In this document: positions 15,663 through 22,879 of the stretch, piece by piece | Numbering within the stretch: the first letter of the stretch is position 1 | How the letters are laid out: the number at the start of each line of letters is the position of its first letter | Assembly: GCA_946481265.1 (NCBI GenBank) | Contig: CAMLNE010000010.1 | Location: 1-26,424, forward strand | Origin: an uncultured Panacagrimonas sp. | GTDB lineage: Bacteria; Pseudomonadota; Gammaproteobacteria; Nevskiales; Nevskiaceae | DNA: 26,424 nucleotides | Direction of reading: 5' to 3' | Notes under the pieces: generated by a model | What the model was told of the DNA's origin: nothing | What the model saw: only the letters and a program-made list of their open reading frames with translations | Database searches by the model: none | Program-made: the position numbers and the translations under genes

Positions 15663-15898
15663 CGGGCACTCCTCTCCAGAGAACGCATGTTGGAGCCCGG
15701 TGCTGTGCCGGGCTTCGTTTTTCCCGCATCGCCAGATGCAATGACCGCCGCCGGGCTCTGTATGATTTTTCGGACGTGCGTCCCGGCCTGGATGAAGGTA
15801 GGTTCGCGGGGTCCGCGACACACTACCCTTGAGGGTAATCTTGCCCCTCGCGGCTCGGTATCCTCCCCGGACTGGAATCGACGCACGACGAGGTCGCA
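15663..15898. promoter_or_regulatory. Divergent promoter region between DUF1329 gene and LuxR-type regulator
   Basis: This 236-bp region contains the TACCC-N4-GGGTA palindrome at 15824-15837. A CATACA element on the minus strand (15764-15759) could be a -10 for the DUF1329 gene. A TATCCT at 15859-15864 could be a -10 for the regulator, which would put the palindrome about 40 bp upstream of its start, a usual class II activator position. Both -10 calls are weak. Confidence 0.4.
15824..15837. promoter_or_regulatory. Candidate LuxR-type operator (copy 2)
   Basis: TACCCTTGAGGGTA is an almost fully symmetric 14-bp palindrome with the same half-sites, spacing and flanks (CAC upstream, A downstream) as the copy at 12086-12099. 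It sits 62 bp before the LuxR-type regulator start and 162 bp before the DUF1329 start, so it could serve both genes. Confidence 0.65.
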
Positions 15899-18628
15899 GT
15901 GAGATCGAAGCTCACCGGGCAAGCCGTTACGGCGGCCATAAACCACAAGATTTCAGCGCCTAAGGCGCACCGCAACGCGGTGGAGCGCGAGCAGCTGCTG
16001 GATCGCATCTTCAGCGAGGCGCCGGCGCGCGTGGTCGTCTTCCAGGGGCCGGCCGGTCATGGCAAGACCTCGCTCATGCTGCAGGCACAGAGCGCCTGTC
16101 GCAGCCGCGGCATGCTCACCGGCTGGATCTCGCTGGACGAGAGCGACAACGACGTCACGCGCTTCCTGGGCCACCTGCAGGAAATGGTGTCGGGCCTGCG
16201 TGCCAGCGTGCACCATCGAGGCGCCGTGCCGGATCCCGCGCGCGTCCCGGACCTGACCTCGCGCACCGACTGGCTGGTCGGGCGCCTGCTCGAACTGGGC
16301 CGGCCGGTCGCGGTGTTCCTGGACGACCTGCATTTCGTCAGCAGCCGGATGATGTTCGGCTTTCTGCGCGAACTGCTGGCCAGCAGCCCGCCGGGCATCC
16401 GCTGGTTCCTGGCCAGCCGCGTCGTGCCCGAGCTGGGCCTGCCGCGCCTGGTGGTGGGCGACCAGGCATTGATGATCCGCGCCGAGGAACTGCGCTTCTC
16501 GCGGCAGGAAGTGGAGCGCTTCTTCGAACGTGCCGGCGATGTCGAGGTGACCGACGCGGAGGTGCGTGCGATCCACGAAGGCACCGAGGGCTGGCCCGCC
16601 GCGGTACAGCTCTATCGCCTGGCGCTGGACAGCCCGGCGGTGCGCGCCTCGCTGCGCGAGGGTCGCGCCCACCAGGTGCGTGAACTGGCCGACTACCTGG
16701 CGGACAACGTGCTCGTGCGCCAGGAGCCGCGCGTGCAGGAGTTCCTGCTCAAGACCTCGATGCTCGAGCGCATGACCGTGCCGCTGTGCAACGCGATGCT
16801 GCAATCGCGCGACGCGCAGGAGATCCTGTCCTTCCTCGAGCGCACCGGCCTGTTCGTGCGGCGTGTCGAATCCGACCAGCAGTGGTTCACCTACCACGCG
16901 GTCTTCTCGCGCTTCCTGCGCGATCACCTTCGCGCCGCCTATCCCGACAGCATCCAGGGCCTGCACCGGCGCGCGGCGCAATGGCACCGCGAGGAGGGTC
17001 ACTTCGAGGAAGCGCTGGACCACTTCTCCAGCGCCGGCGATCACGGCGAGGCGGCGGACGTCTTCGAGATGTGGGCCGAACGGCTGGTGCCGGACGGGCA
17101 CATGGTCACGGTCGATCGCTGGTCCGACATCGTGCCGATGGAGGAGCTCGAGCGCCGCCCGGGCCTGGTGGTCAAGATCGTCTGGGCGCTGGCCTTCCTG
17201 AGCCGGCATCGCAAGATCGAGCCGCTGCTGCGGCTGCTGCGCGCCATTGCGCCCGACGCCTGTGTCAGCGGCGATCCGCGCGTGGCGCTGAGCATGGCCG
17301 CCATCATGAAGGACGACCTCGTGCACATGGCCGACGTCATCAGCATGCTCGACACCAGCGTGGTCAGCCCCTCGCGCTTCCGCAACTTCGAGCTCAGTGC
17401 CGTGGCCAACGCGCGCGGCTACCACGCCATGGCCGAGGGCCACTACGACGAGGCGCTGCGCTTCCTGGCGCGCGGCCGGGCGCTCAGCGACGGCGCCGAC
17501 GCCACCTTCACCTGGGCCTACTCGATCGGCAAGAGCGCCCTGACCCTGGTCTCGCAGGGCCAGCTGCAGGAAGCCCTCGCGCTGTTCCGCAGCGCGCTGT
17601 CCGATTCGCGCATGTACGTCGAGGAATCCCAGTCCACCGCCTGCCTGGCCTGCGGCTGGATCGCCGCGCTGTACGAGGCCGACGAACTGGACCTGGCGAT
17701 GACGCAGTTCCACCAGTACCACGAGATCATCGCCAGCGCCGGCATCCACGACTACCTGGTGATCGCCTACCGCGCGGTCGCGCGCATCCACGACCAGCGC
17801 AACGAGCCGGCCGAGGGACTCGCGGTGCTCGAGGAGGCCGAACAGCTCTCCTTCAGCGGCCAATGGCCGCGCGCGGTGCGGCTGATCGCCTGGGAGCGCG
17901 TGCGCCGCGAGCTGCTTGCCGGCCGGCTCGACCGCGCGCGCATCATCGCGGGCCGCATCGAGGACGGTGATGAGCGCGCCGACACCAACTGGGTACGCAT
18001 CTCCGAGGATGCCGAGGACGCCGTGCTGGGCCGCATCCGCCTGCACGTCCACGCCGGCGAGCACCGCGAGGCCTTGCGCATGATCCAGCCCTGTCTGCGC
18101 CAGGCCGTGCTGCGCACGCGCGTGCACCGCCAGATCAAGCTGCACGTGCTCTCCGCGCTGGCGCACAAGAAGGGCGGCAGCGAGGCACAGGCCCATCGCA
18201 GCCTCGAACAGGCGCTGGGGCTGGCTGCACCCGGGCGGTACGTGCGCGCCTTCCTCGACGAGGGCGAGGAGATCGGGCAGCTGCTGCTTGCCCACCTGCA
18301 GGCCCGCCTCAATGCCGGCACCGGCGCCGCCGAGACCGAGAGCGTCCGCTTCCTGAGCAGCCTGATCGGCGTCGCTGCGCCCGAATCGCAGGGCAGGGCA
18401 GACGGGCACGATCGCGCGGCGTCGAACGTCAGCGAGGCCTTCACCGACCGGGAGAAGAAGATCCTGGCGATGATCGTCAACTACATGTCGAACGACCAGA
18501 TTGCCGCCGCGATGTTCGTCACCCGCGACACGGTGAAGTACCACCTCAAGAACATCTACGCGAAGCTTGGCGTCAAGAGCCGGCTCGAGGCCATCCGCGC
18601 GGTGCGCGAGACGCGGGTCAGCCTGTAG
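15899..18628 (+). CDS. MalT/AlkS-type LuxR-family ATP-dependent regulator (LAL)
   Basis: This large 909-aa transcription factor has the architecture of MalT, AcoK and AlkS (the alkane-pathway regulator). Residues about 18-300 form a STAND/NOD NTPase with Walker A GPAGHGKTS (50-58) and Walker B VAVFLDDLH (137-145). The middle, about 340-820, is a helical TPR-like sensor rich in repeated 'EEALDHF', 'YDEALRFLARGRAL', 'LQEALALF' units. The C-terminus (about 845-905) is a GerE/LuxR helix-turn-helix: FTDREKKIL, then NDQIAAAMFVTRDTVKYHLKNIYAKLGV. The start is GTG at 15899 with GAGG 5 nt upstream; no ATG occurs before the Walker A region. Members are monomeric with ADP and activate when bound to ATP plus inducer. 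It probably controls the DUF1329 gene and the carboxylase operon via the shared palindrome. The inducer is unknown. Confidence 0.94.
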   Translation: MRSKLTGQAVTAAINHKISAPKAHRNAVEREQLLDRIFSEAPARVVVFQGPAGHGKTSLMLQAQSACRSRGMLTGWISLDESDNDVTRFLGHLQEMVSGLRASVHHRGAVPDPARVPDLTSRTDWLVGRLLELGRPVAVFLDDLHFVSSRMMFGFLRELLASSPPGIRWFLASRVVPELGLPRLVVGDQALMIRAEELRFSRQEVERFFERAGDVEVTDAEVRAIHEGTEGWPAAVQLYRLALDSPAVRASLREGRAHQVRELADYLADNVLVRQEPRVQEFLLKTSMLERMTVPLCNAMLQSRDAQEILSFLERTGLFVRRVESDQQWFTYHAVFSRFLRDHLRAAYPDSIQGLHRRAAQWHREEGHFEEALDHFSSAGDHGEAADVFEMWAERLVPDGHMVTVDRWSDIVPMEELERRPGLVVKIVWALAFLSRHRKIEPLLRLLRAIAPDACVSGDPRVALSMAAIMKDDLVHMADVISMLDTSVVSPSRFRNFELSAVANARGYHAMAEGHYDEALRFLARGRALSDGADATFTWAYSIGKSALTLVSQGQLQEALALFRSALSDSRMYVEESQSTACLACGWIAALYEADELDLAMTQFHQYHEIIASAGIHDYLVIAYRAVARIHDQRNEPAEGLAVLEEAEQLSFSGQWPRAVRLIAWERVRRELLAGRLDRARIIAGRIEDGDERADTNWVRISEDAEDAVLGRIRLHVHAGEHREALRMIQPCLRQAVLRTRVHRQIKLHVLSALAHKKGGSEAQAHRSLEQALGLAAPGRYVRAFLDEGEEIGQLLLAHLQARLNAGTGAAETESVRFLSSLIGVAAPESQGRADGHDRAASNVSEAFTDREKKILAMIVNYMSNDQIAAAMFVTRDTVKYHLKNIYAKLGVKSRLEAIRAVRETRVSL

Positions 18629-18676
18629 CGATCAGTCCGGCAGCGCTGGGCCCGACCCGCGACGCCGCCATCACCG

Positions 18677-18706
18677 CGACCCTCTACGGCGTGAACGGCA
18701 CACGGG
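18677..18706. repeat. Direct repeat, copy A
   Basis: This 30-bp unit centred on 'ACGGCGTGAAC' matches copy B at 18881-18910 in 26 of 30 positions. The two copies are 204 bp apart and in the same orientation. Function is unknown. Confidence 0.6.
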
Positions 18707-18724
18707 ATAGCGGAGACCCGCAGA

Positions 18725-18748
18725 GCCGCAAAGCCGCAAAGCCGAAAG
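18725..18748. repeat. Tandem 8-bp repeats (three units)
   Basis: Two exact GCCGCAAA units are followed by a diverged GCCGAAAG unit. The surrounding sequence continues as A/G-rich 'GCAAGAAAGC' text typical of dispersed intergenic repeats. It is non-coding. Confidence 0.55.
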
Positions 18749-18785
18749 AAGGCACGCAAGAAAGCTGAGGATCCGGGACTCCCTT

Positions 18786-18808
18786 CCCATGCGGCGTCAT
18801 CGCATGGG
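18786..18808. repeat. Stem-loop in flagellar/catabolic junction
   Basis: CCCATGCG (18786-18793) and CGCATGGG (18801-18808) form a perfect 8-bp stem with a 7-nt loop. No T-run follows on either strand, so it reads as a repeat-element hairpin rather than an intrinsic terminator. Confidence 0.55.
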
Positions 18809-18880
18809 GAGAGAGCGGGGATGAGGGGCCCGCCGCCATCCCGGCAGCGCCTCGTCCGACACGCGACGCTCCCCTCACCC

Positions 18881-18910
18881 CGACCCTCGACGGCGTGAAC
18901 AGCACGCAGG
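18881..18910. repeat. Direct repeat, copy B
   Basis: This is the partner of the 18677-18706 unit, with four mismatches in 30 bp. It lies about 90 bp upstream of the sigma-54-like promoter. Confidence 0.6.
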
Positions 18911-18999
18911 GGAGACGAAGGCCCGCAGCGCTGGCCCGCAGCGCCGTCCGCGAACCGCAGCGCGCCGGGCGCGCCCGGACATGCGGTCGAGCCGGTCCC

Positions 19000-19015
19000 T
19001 GGCCCGGAACTTGTA
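19000..19015 (+). promoter_or_regulatory. Sigma-54-like promoter of the flgG operon
   Basis: TGGCCCG-N4-TTGTA matches the -24/-12 consensus TGGCACG-N4-TTGC(A/T) at all but two of the conserved positions. The GG-to-G spacing is correct (GG-N10-G). Transcription would begin near 19025, about 44 nt before the flgG ATG. Sigma-54 (RpoN with FleQ) control of flg operons is known in Pseudomonas and Xanthomonas. Confidence 0.5.
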
Positions 19016-19034
19016 GCCCTCCTGCCAAACCACC

Positions 19035-19071
19035 AGGAGGCGCCGCAAAACCGGCGCGAATCGACGACATG
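19035..19071 (+). promoter_or_regulatory. flgG ribosome site separated from ATG by a hairpin
   Basis: A strong AGGAGG (19035-19040) lies 28 nt before the ATG at 19069, too far for normal initiation. GCGCCG (19040-19045) and CGGCGC (19052-19057) between them form a 6-bp GC stem with a 6-nt loop. Folding would bring the AGGAGG to about 11 nt from the start. No closer Shine-Dalgarno exists. Confidence 0.5.
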
Positions 19072-19854
19072 AATTCGGCACTCTGGGTTGCAAAAACCGG
19101 GCTCGATGCGCAGGCCACGCGCATGACCGTCATTTCAAACAATCTGGCCAACGTGGCCACCACCGGCTTCAAGCGTGGCCGGGCGGCCTTCGAGGACCTG
19201 CTCTACCAGACGGTACGGCAGGCCGGCGGGCAGACCAGCCAGCAGACGCAGTCGCCGACCGGGCTGAACCTGGGTACCGGCGTGCGCGTGGTGGCCACCG
19301 ACCGCCAGTTCTCGCAGGGCAACCTGCAGCAGACGCAGAACCCGCTGGACATGGCGGTCAACGGCCGCGGCTTCTTCCAGATCACGATGCCCGACGGCAG
19401 CACCGCCTACACCCGCGACGGCAGCTTCCAGGTGGACGCGCAGGGCCAGCTGGTCACCTCCAGCGGCTTTCCCGTGCAGCCCGGCATCACCATTCCCGAG
19501 GGCACGCAGAGCGTGACGATCGGTGCCGACGGCACGGTCGGCGTGCAGATGGTCGGCGAGGCGGCGCCGCAGCAAGTCGGTTCCCTGACGCTGGCGGATT
19601 TCGTCAACCCGGCCGGCCTGCAGAGCCAGGGCGAGAACCTCTACATCGAGACCGCCGCCAGCGGCACCCCGCAGACCGGCACGCCGGGCCTGAACGGCCT
19701 GGGCCGCGTGGTCCAGGGCTCGCTGGAGGCCTCCAACGTCAACGTGGTCGAAGAGCTGGTCAACATGATCGAGACGCAGCGCGCCTACGAGATGAACTCG
19801 AAGGCCATCTCGACCACCGACCAGATGCTGGCCTACGTCTCCAACAACCTGTGA
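19069..19854 (+). CDS. flgG: Flagellar distal rod protein FlgG
   Basis: FlgG builds the distal rod, the drive shaft passing through the periplasm inside the P and L rings. The 261-aa product is the standard length. The N-terminus has the rod/hook family signature ([20 protein letters not shown] then [20 protein letters not shown]). The middle contains '[13 protein letters not shown]' and '[16 protein letters not shown]'. The C-terminus has the conserved '[24 protein letters not shown]' segment, shown here in part, needed for axial assembly. The frame is open for about 170 nt upstream, but FlgG homology begins exactly at this ATG. It is first in the visible operon; the usual upstream neighbours flgB-F are absent. 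Confidence 0.97.
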   Translation: MNSALWVAKTGLDAQATRMTVISNNLANVATTGFKRGRAAFEDLLYQTVRQAGGQTSQQTQSPTGLNLGTGVRVVATDRQFSQGNLQQTQNPLDMAVNGRGFFQITMPDGSTAYTRDGSFQVDAQGQLVTSSGFPVQPGITIPEGTQSVTIGADGTVGVQMVGEAAPQQVGSLTLADFVNPAGLQSQGENLYIETAASGTPQTGTPGLNGLGRVVQGSLEASNVNVVEELVNMIETQRAYEMNSKAISTTDQMLAYVSNNL

Positions 19855-19862
19855 ACGGCGTG

Positions 19863-20714
19863 ATGTCCGCTTCATCTCCCATCGCCGGGAAAACCGATGA
19901 GACTGGAAGGATTCGTCAGCCTGGTCGGCTGCGTGGCGCTGCTGTTCATCCTGGGGATCGGACTGGGGGCGCTGTTGCGCGAGGCGCGCCTGCTGCTGCC
20001 GGATGCCCAGGCGCCCACCGAGGCCACGGTCGAACGGGAATCCAAGTCCGGATCCGCTCCCTCGCCGGCGTCGCCCTGAGCCTGGCACTGGCCGCCTGCG
20101 CGAGTCCCGCGCCGATGCAGCCGTCCGCGGGCGCGGTCGTCGCGCATCGGCCCCCGCCGCCGGCCACGGCCGGTGCGATCTACAACGCCGGCAGCGGCTT
20201 TGCGCTGTTCGAGGATCCCAAGGCGCGCGTCGCGGGCGACCTGCTCACCGTGCTGCTCGTCGAAAGGACCCAGGCGCAGAAGAAGGCCTCGACCTCGACC
20301 AGCAAGGACACCAGCGCCGACATCGGCAACCCCACGCTGTTCGGCCGTCCGCTGAGCCGCGACGGCACGCCGATCGGCACGTTCGGCCTGGAAAGCGGGC
20401 GCAGCTTCGACGGCAAGGGCGATACCAGCCAGTCCAACCAGCTCAGCGGCAGCATCACGGTGACGGTGCTGGAGCGCCTGCCCAACGGCAACCTGGTGAT
20501 CGGCGGCGAGAAGAATCTCGAGCTCGGCCAGGGCTCGGAGCGCGTGCGCCTGAGCGGCATCGTGCGACCGGTCGACGTGCGCGCCGACAACAGCATCACC
20601 TCGGATCGTGTCGCCGACGCCCGCATCGAGTATGTCGGGCAGGGCGCGCTGGCCGACGCCAATGCGCAGGGCTGGCTGTCGCGCTTCTTCCATTCCCCCT
20701 GGTTCCCGTTCTAG
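19863..20714 (+). CDS. flgH: Flagellar L-ring lipoprotein FlgH (start uncertain)
   Basis: FlgH forms the outer-membrane L ring through which the rod turns. The lipobox LAAC places the lipidated cysteine at codon 20097-20099, after a signal 'RSLAGVALSLALAAC'. The mature part has family features 'LFEDPKARVAGDLLTVLLVE', 'GSITVTVLERLPNGNLVIGGEKNLEL', and 'SGIVRPVDVRADNSITSDRVADARIEY', ending WFPF. The nearest canonical in-frame start is ATG 19863, which would add about 58 G/A/R-rich residues overlapping the small membrane-protein ORF. A normal-length FlgH (about 224 aa) would begin near 20034-20046, where only ACG or ATC codons are available. The true start is therefore probably non-canonical, or the sequence has a small error. 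The gene is 12 nt upstream of flgI. Confidence 0.93.
   Translation: MSASSPIAGKTDETGRIRQPGRLRGAAVHPGDRTGGAVARGAPAAAGCPGAHRGHGRTGIQVRIRSLAGVALSLALAACASPAPMQPSAGAVVAHRPPPPATAGAIYNAGSGFALFEDPKARVAGDLLTVLLVERTQAQKKASTSTSKDTSADIGNPTLFGRPLSRDGTPIGTFGLESGRSFDGKGDTSQSNQLSGSITVTVLERLPNGNLVIGGEKNLELGQGSERVRLSGIVRPVDVRADNSITSDRVADARIEYVGQGALADANAQGWLSRFFHSPWFPF
19897..20079 (+). CDS. Small predicted membrane protein between flgG and flgH
   Basis: This 60-aa ORF has a clear hydrophobic helix (about residues 8-27, 'LVGCVALLFILGIGLGALL') followed by a charged, Ser/Pro-rich tail. That is the pattern of a single-pass inner-membrane protein with its tail on one side. It starts 42 nt after flgG and ends inside the 5' part of the flgH frame, in a different phase. 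Its residue composition is protein-like, whereas the overlapping flgH frame in the same stretch looks like a frame shadow. No strong ribosome site is visible (only GGGAAAA nearby). I know of no standard flagellar gene at this place. It could be a genuine accessory gene or part of a disturbed flgH start region. Confidence 0.5.
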   Translation: MRLEGFVSLVGCVALLFILGIGLGALLREARLLLPDAQAPTEATVERESKSGSAPSPASP

Positions 20715-20726
20715 AGGATTTCTGTC

Positions 20727-21914
20727 ATGTATCTGCAAGCGCAAGGAAACGCGGACGGATCGCGCTTCATCCACGGCGAGCCCAGCCGGCGCCGGGCGAC
20801 CCGTCTGCGTTTCCTTGCGCTTTCGATCGTGCTGGAGCTGGCGCTGCTGTTCGTCAGCCTGCCGGCGCGCGCCGAGCGCGTGAAGGACCTGGCCTCGGTG
20901 GCCGGCGTGCGTTCCAACCCGCTGGTGGGCTACGGCCTGGTGGTCGGCCTGGATGGCAGCGGCGACCAGACCTCGCAGGCGCCGTTCACCGTGCAGAGCC
21001 TCAAGAGCCTGCTCAACCAGCTCGGCGTGACGGTGCCGCCCGGCGTCAATCCACAGCTCAAGAACGTGGCGGCGGTGGCCATCCATGCCGAGCTGCCGGC
21101 CTTCTCCAAGCCCGGGCAGGCCATCGACGTCACCGTCTCCTCGCTGGGCAATGCCGGCTCGCTGCGCGGCGGCTCGCTGCTGATGACGCCGCTCAAGGGC
21201 GCGGACGGGCAGATCTATGCGATCGCGCAGGGCAACGTGGTGGTCGGCGGCCTGGGCGTGTCGGGCAAGGACGGCTCGCGTGTCTCGGTCAACGTGCCGT
21301 CCGCCGGCCGCATTCCCGGCGGTGCGACGGTGGAGCGCGCGGTCGACACGGCGTTCGACGCCGGCGCCGACATCCAGCTCGACCTGCACACCCCCGACTT
21401 CACCACCGCGGCGCGCCTGGCCAGTGGCATCAACCAGCTGCTCGGCGGGCCGTTCGCGCGTGCGCTCGACCCGGTCAGCGTGTCGGTGCGCGCGCCGGCC
21501 GATCCGGCCGCGCGCGTCGCCTTCCTGTCCGAGCTGGAGAACCTCGAGGTGCAGCCGGGCGAGGGCGCGGCGCGCGTGATCGTCAATGCCCGCACCGGTA
21601 CCGTGGTGGTCGGCAACAAGGTGCGCGTGCTGCCGGCGGCGGTCTCGCACGGCACGCTGTCGGTGACCATCTCGGAGAAGCCCGAGGTCAGCCAGCCGGA
21701 AGGCTTCTCGCGCGGCCAGACCGTGGTGGTGCCGCGCAGCTCGATCGAGGTCAGCCAGACCGGCGGACAGATGTTCGTGCTCGACGGCGGCGTCTCGCTC
21801 GACGACCTGGTGCGCGCGGTCAACCAGATCGGGGCCTCGCCAGGTGACCTGGTCGCCATTCTCGAGGCGCTCAAGCAGGCCGGCGCGCTGCGCGCCGAGC
21901 TCGTGATCATCTGA
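20727..21914 (+). CDS. flgI: Flagellar P-ring protein FlgI
   Basis: FlgI forms the periplasmic P ring around the rod. The mature part starts after the signal peptide '[22 protein letters not shown]' with '[15 protein letters not shown]' and [18 protein letters not shown], the diagnostic start of FlgI. The rest is typical, including '[22 protein letters not shown]' parts and the C-terminal '[21 protein letters not shown]'. The total of 395 aa is about 25-30 longer than usual. The excess is an N-terminal segment ([14 protein letters not shown]...) before the signal peptide, encoded by one arm of a long inverted repeat. GAGGA 8 nt before the ATG supports this start. The stop overlaps flgJ (TGATG). 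Confidence 0.97.
   Translation: MYLQAQGNADGSRFIHGEPSRRRATRLRFLALSIVLELALLFVSLPARAERVKDLASVAGVRSNPLVGYGLVVGLDGSGDQTSQAPFTVQSLKSLLNQLGVTVPPGVNPQLKNVAAVAIHAELPAFSKPGQAIDVTVSSLGNAGSLRGGSLLMTPLKGADGQIYAIAQGNVVVGGLGVSGKDGSRVSVNVPSAGRIPGGATVERAVDTAFDAGADIQLDLHTPDFTTAARLASGINQLLGGPFARALDPVSVSVRAPADPAARVAFLSELENLEVQPGEGAARVIVNARTGTVVVGNKVRVLPAAVSHGTLSVTISEKPEVSQPEGFSRGQTVVVPRSSIEVSQTGGQMFVLDGGVSLDDLVRAVNQIGASPGDLVAILEALKQAGALRAELVII
20737..20822 (+). repeat. 22-bp inverted repeat at the 5' end of flgI
   Basis: The arms 20737-20758 and 20801-20822 are reverse complements except for one position, which becomes a G-U pair in RNA. The loop is 42 nt. The first arm starts 8 nt after the flgI ATG codon and the second encodes the start of the signal peptide core. 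A stem this long so close to the start should affect translation or mRNA stability. Confidence 0.8.
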
Positions 21915-22879
21915 TGTCGCTGCCTGCGTCCACGCCGGCGGTCACCGACCTGGGCAGCCTGGCCCGGTTGCGGGCCTCGGCGCGCGTACAGGATCCGGAA
22001 AGCCTGCGCCAGGCGGCGCAGCAGTTCGAGGCCCTGTTCACGCAGCAGCTGCTCAAGTCGGCGCGTGCCGCCAACCTGGGCGACGACGTGCTGGGCGGCG
22101 GCCAGACCGGCTTCTACCAGGACATGTTCGACCAGCAGATGGCCCTGCACCTGGCGTCCGGCAAGGGCATCGGGCTGGCCGAGCTGCTGGTCGGGCAGAT
22201 GACCGGGACCACCGCCGGCGTATCACCCGGTGCCATGGCGAACGCCGGCACGCCTGCCATGGCCGACCTGTCGGGCTACCGTCCGGTCACCTCGCTGGCC
22301 TACCAGGCCGCCGCGGCGCGACGCGCCGCGAATCCGGTCGATGGGGCGACGTCCTCGGCCGCCGCATCGGCCACGGCGCCTGCCGAGGTCGACGCGCAGG
22401 GCTTCATCGAACAGATCCGGCCGCACGCGCAGCGGGCGGCGAAGGCCCTGGGCGTGCCGGTCGAGGCGGTGATCGCGCAGGCCGCGCTCGAGACCGGCTG
22501 GGGCCGGCACGTGCCGCGCCACGAGGACGGCCGCCCGAGCTTCAATTTCTTCGGCATCAAGGCCCATGCCGGCTGGGACGGCGCACGCCTTTCGAAGACC
22601 ACGCACGAACATCTTGGTGGACGCATGCAAAAGGTCTCCGCGCAGTTCCGTTCCTATGGCTCGGTCGGCGAGGCGTTCGACGATTACGCGCGCTTCCTGC
22701 AATCCAACCCGCGCTACGCCGAGGCGCTGCGCCAGGGCGATGACGCCGCCAGCTTCGCGCGCGGCCTGCAGCGCGCCGGCTATGCCACCGACCCGGCCTA
22801 CGCCGACAAGATCCTCAAGTTGATGAACAACGCGACGATAAGCAGGGCAGGGACCGCACCGAAGGAGTTTCCGGCGTAA
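21914..22879 (+). CDS. flgJ: FlgJ: rod cap and peptidoglycan hydrolase
   Basis: This bifunctional 321-aa protein has an N-terminal rod-binding/capping domain (about 28-100, 'QAAQQFEALFTQQLLKSAR' and 'FYQDMFDQQMALHLASGKGIGLAE'). An Ala-rich linker follows. The C-terminal glucosaminidase-type muramidase domain (about 155-305) carries the catalytic glutamate in QAALETGWG and the 'NFFGIKA' and 'FRSYGSVGEAFDDYARFL' motifs. It caps the growing rod and opens a hole in the cell wall. The two-domain form is typical of beta/gammaproteobacteria. The ATG overlaps the flgI stop by one base, so translation is coupled. The tail after 'DKILKLMNN' is short and variable. Confidence 0.96.
   Translation: MSLPASTPAVTDLGSLARLRASARVQDPESLRQAAQQFEALFTQQLLKSARAANLGDDVLGGGQTGFYQDMFDQQMALHLASGKGIGLAELLVGQMTGTTAGVSPGAMANAGTPAMADLSGYRPVTSLAYQAAAARRAANPVDGATSSAAASATAPAEVDAQGFIEQIRPHAQRAAKALGVPVEAVIAQAALETGWGRHVPRHEDGRPSFNFFGIKAHAGWDGARLSKTTHEHLGGRMQKVSAQFRSYGSVGEAFDDYARFLQSNPRYAEALRQGDDAASFARGLQRAGYATDPAYADKILKLMNNATISRAGTAPKEFPA

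Larger units (their letters stand above)
18629..19068. other. 440-bp junction between catabolic block and flagellar operon
   Basis: No gene was found. It contains two copies of a 30-bp near-repeat (18677-18706 and 18881-18910, 26/30 identical), three tandem 8-mers of the GCCGCAAA type (18725-18748), a hairpin at 18786-18808, and a sigma-54-like promoter before flgG. The mix resembles dispersed intergenic repeats seen in related high-GC proteobacteria and may mark a recombination junction. Confidence 0.6.

Noticed and set aside
15953..18544. An 863-codon open frame on the minus strand
   Set aside because: It is antisense to the MalT/AlkS-type regulator, which has Walker and GerE motifs in the true frame. 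The antisense product has no recognisable features.
18677..18910. Repeats as a CRISPR array or attachment site
   Set aside because: There are only two diverged copies with a long unequal spacer and no integrase or cas gene. They fit dispersed intergenic repeats better.
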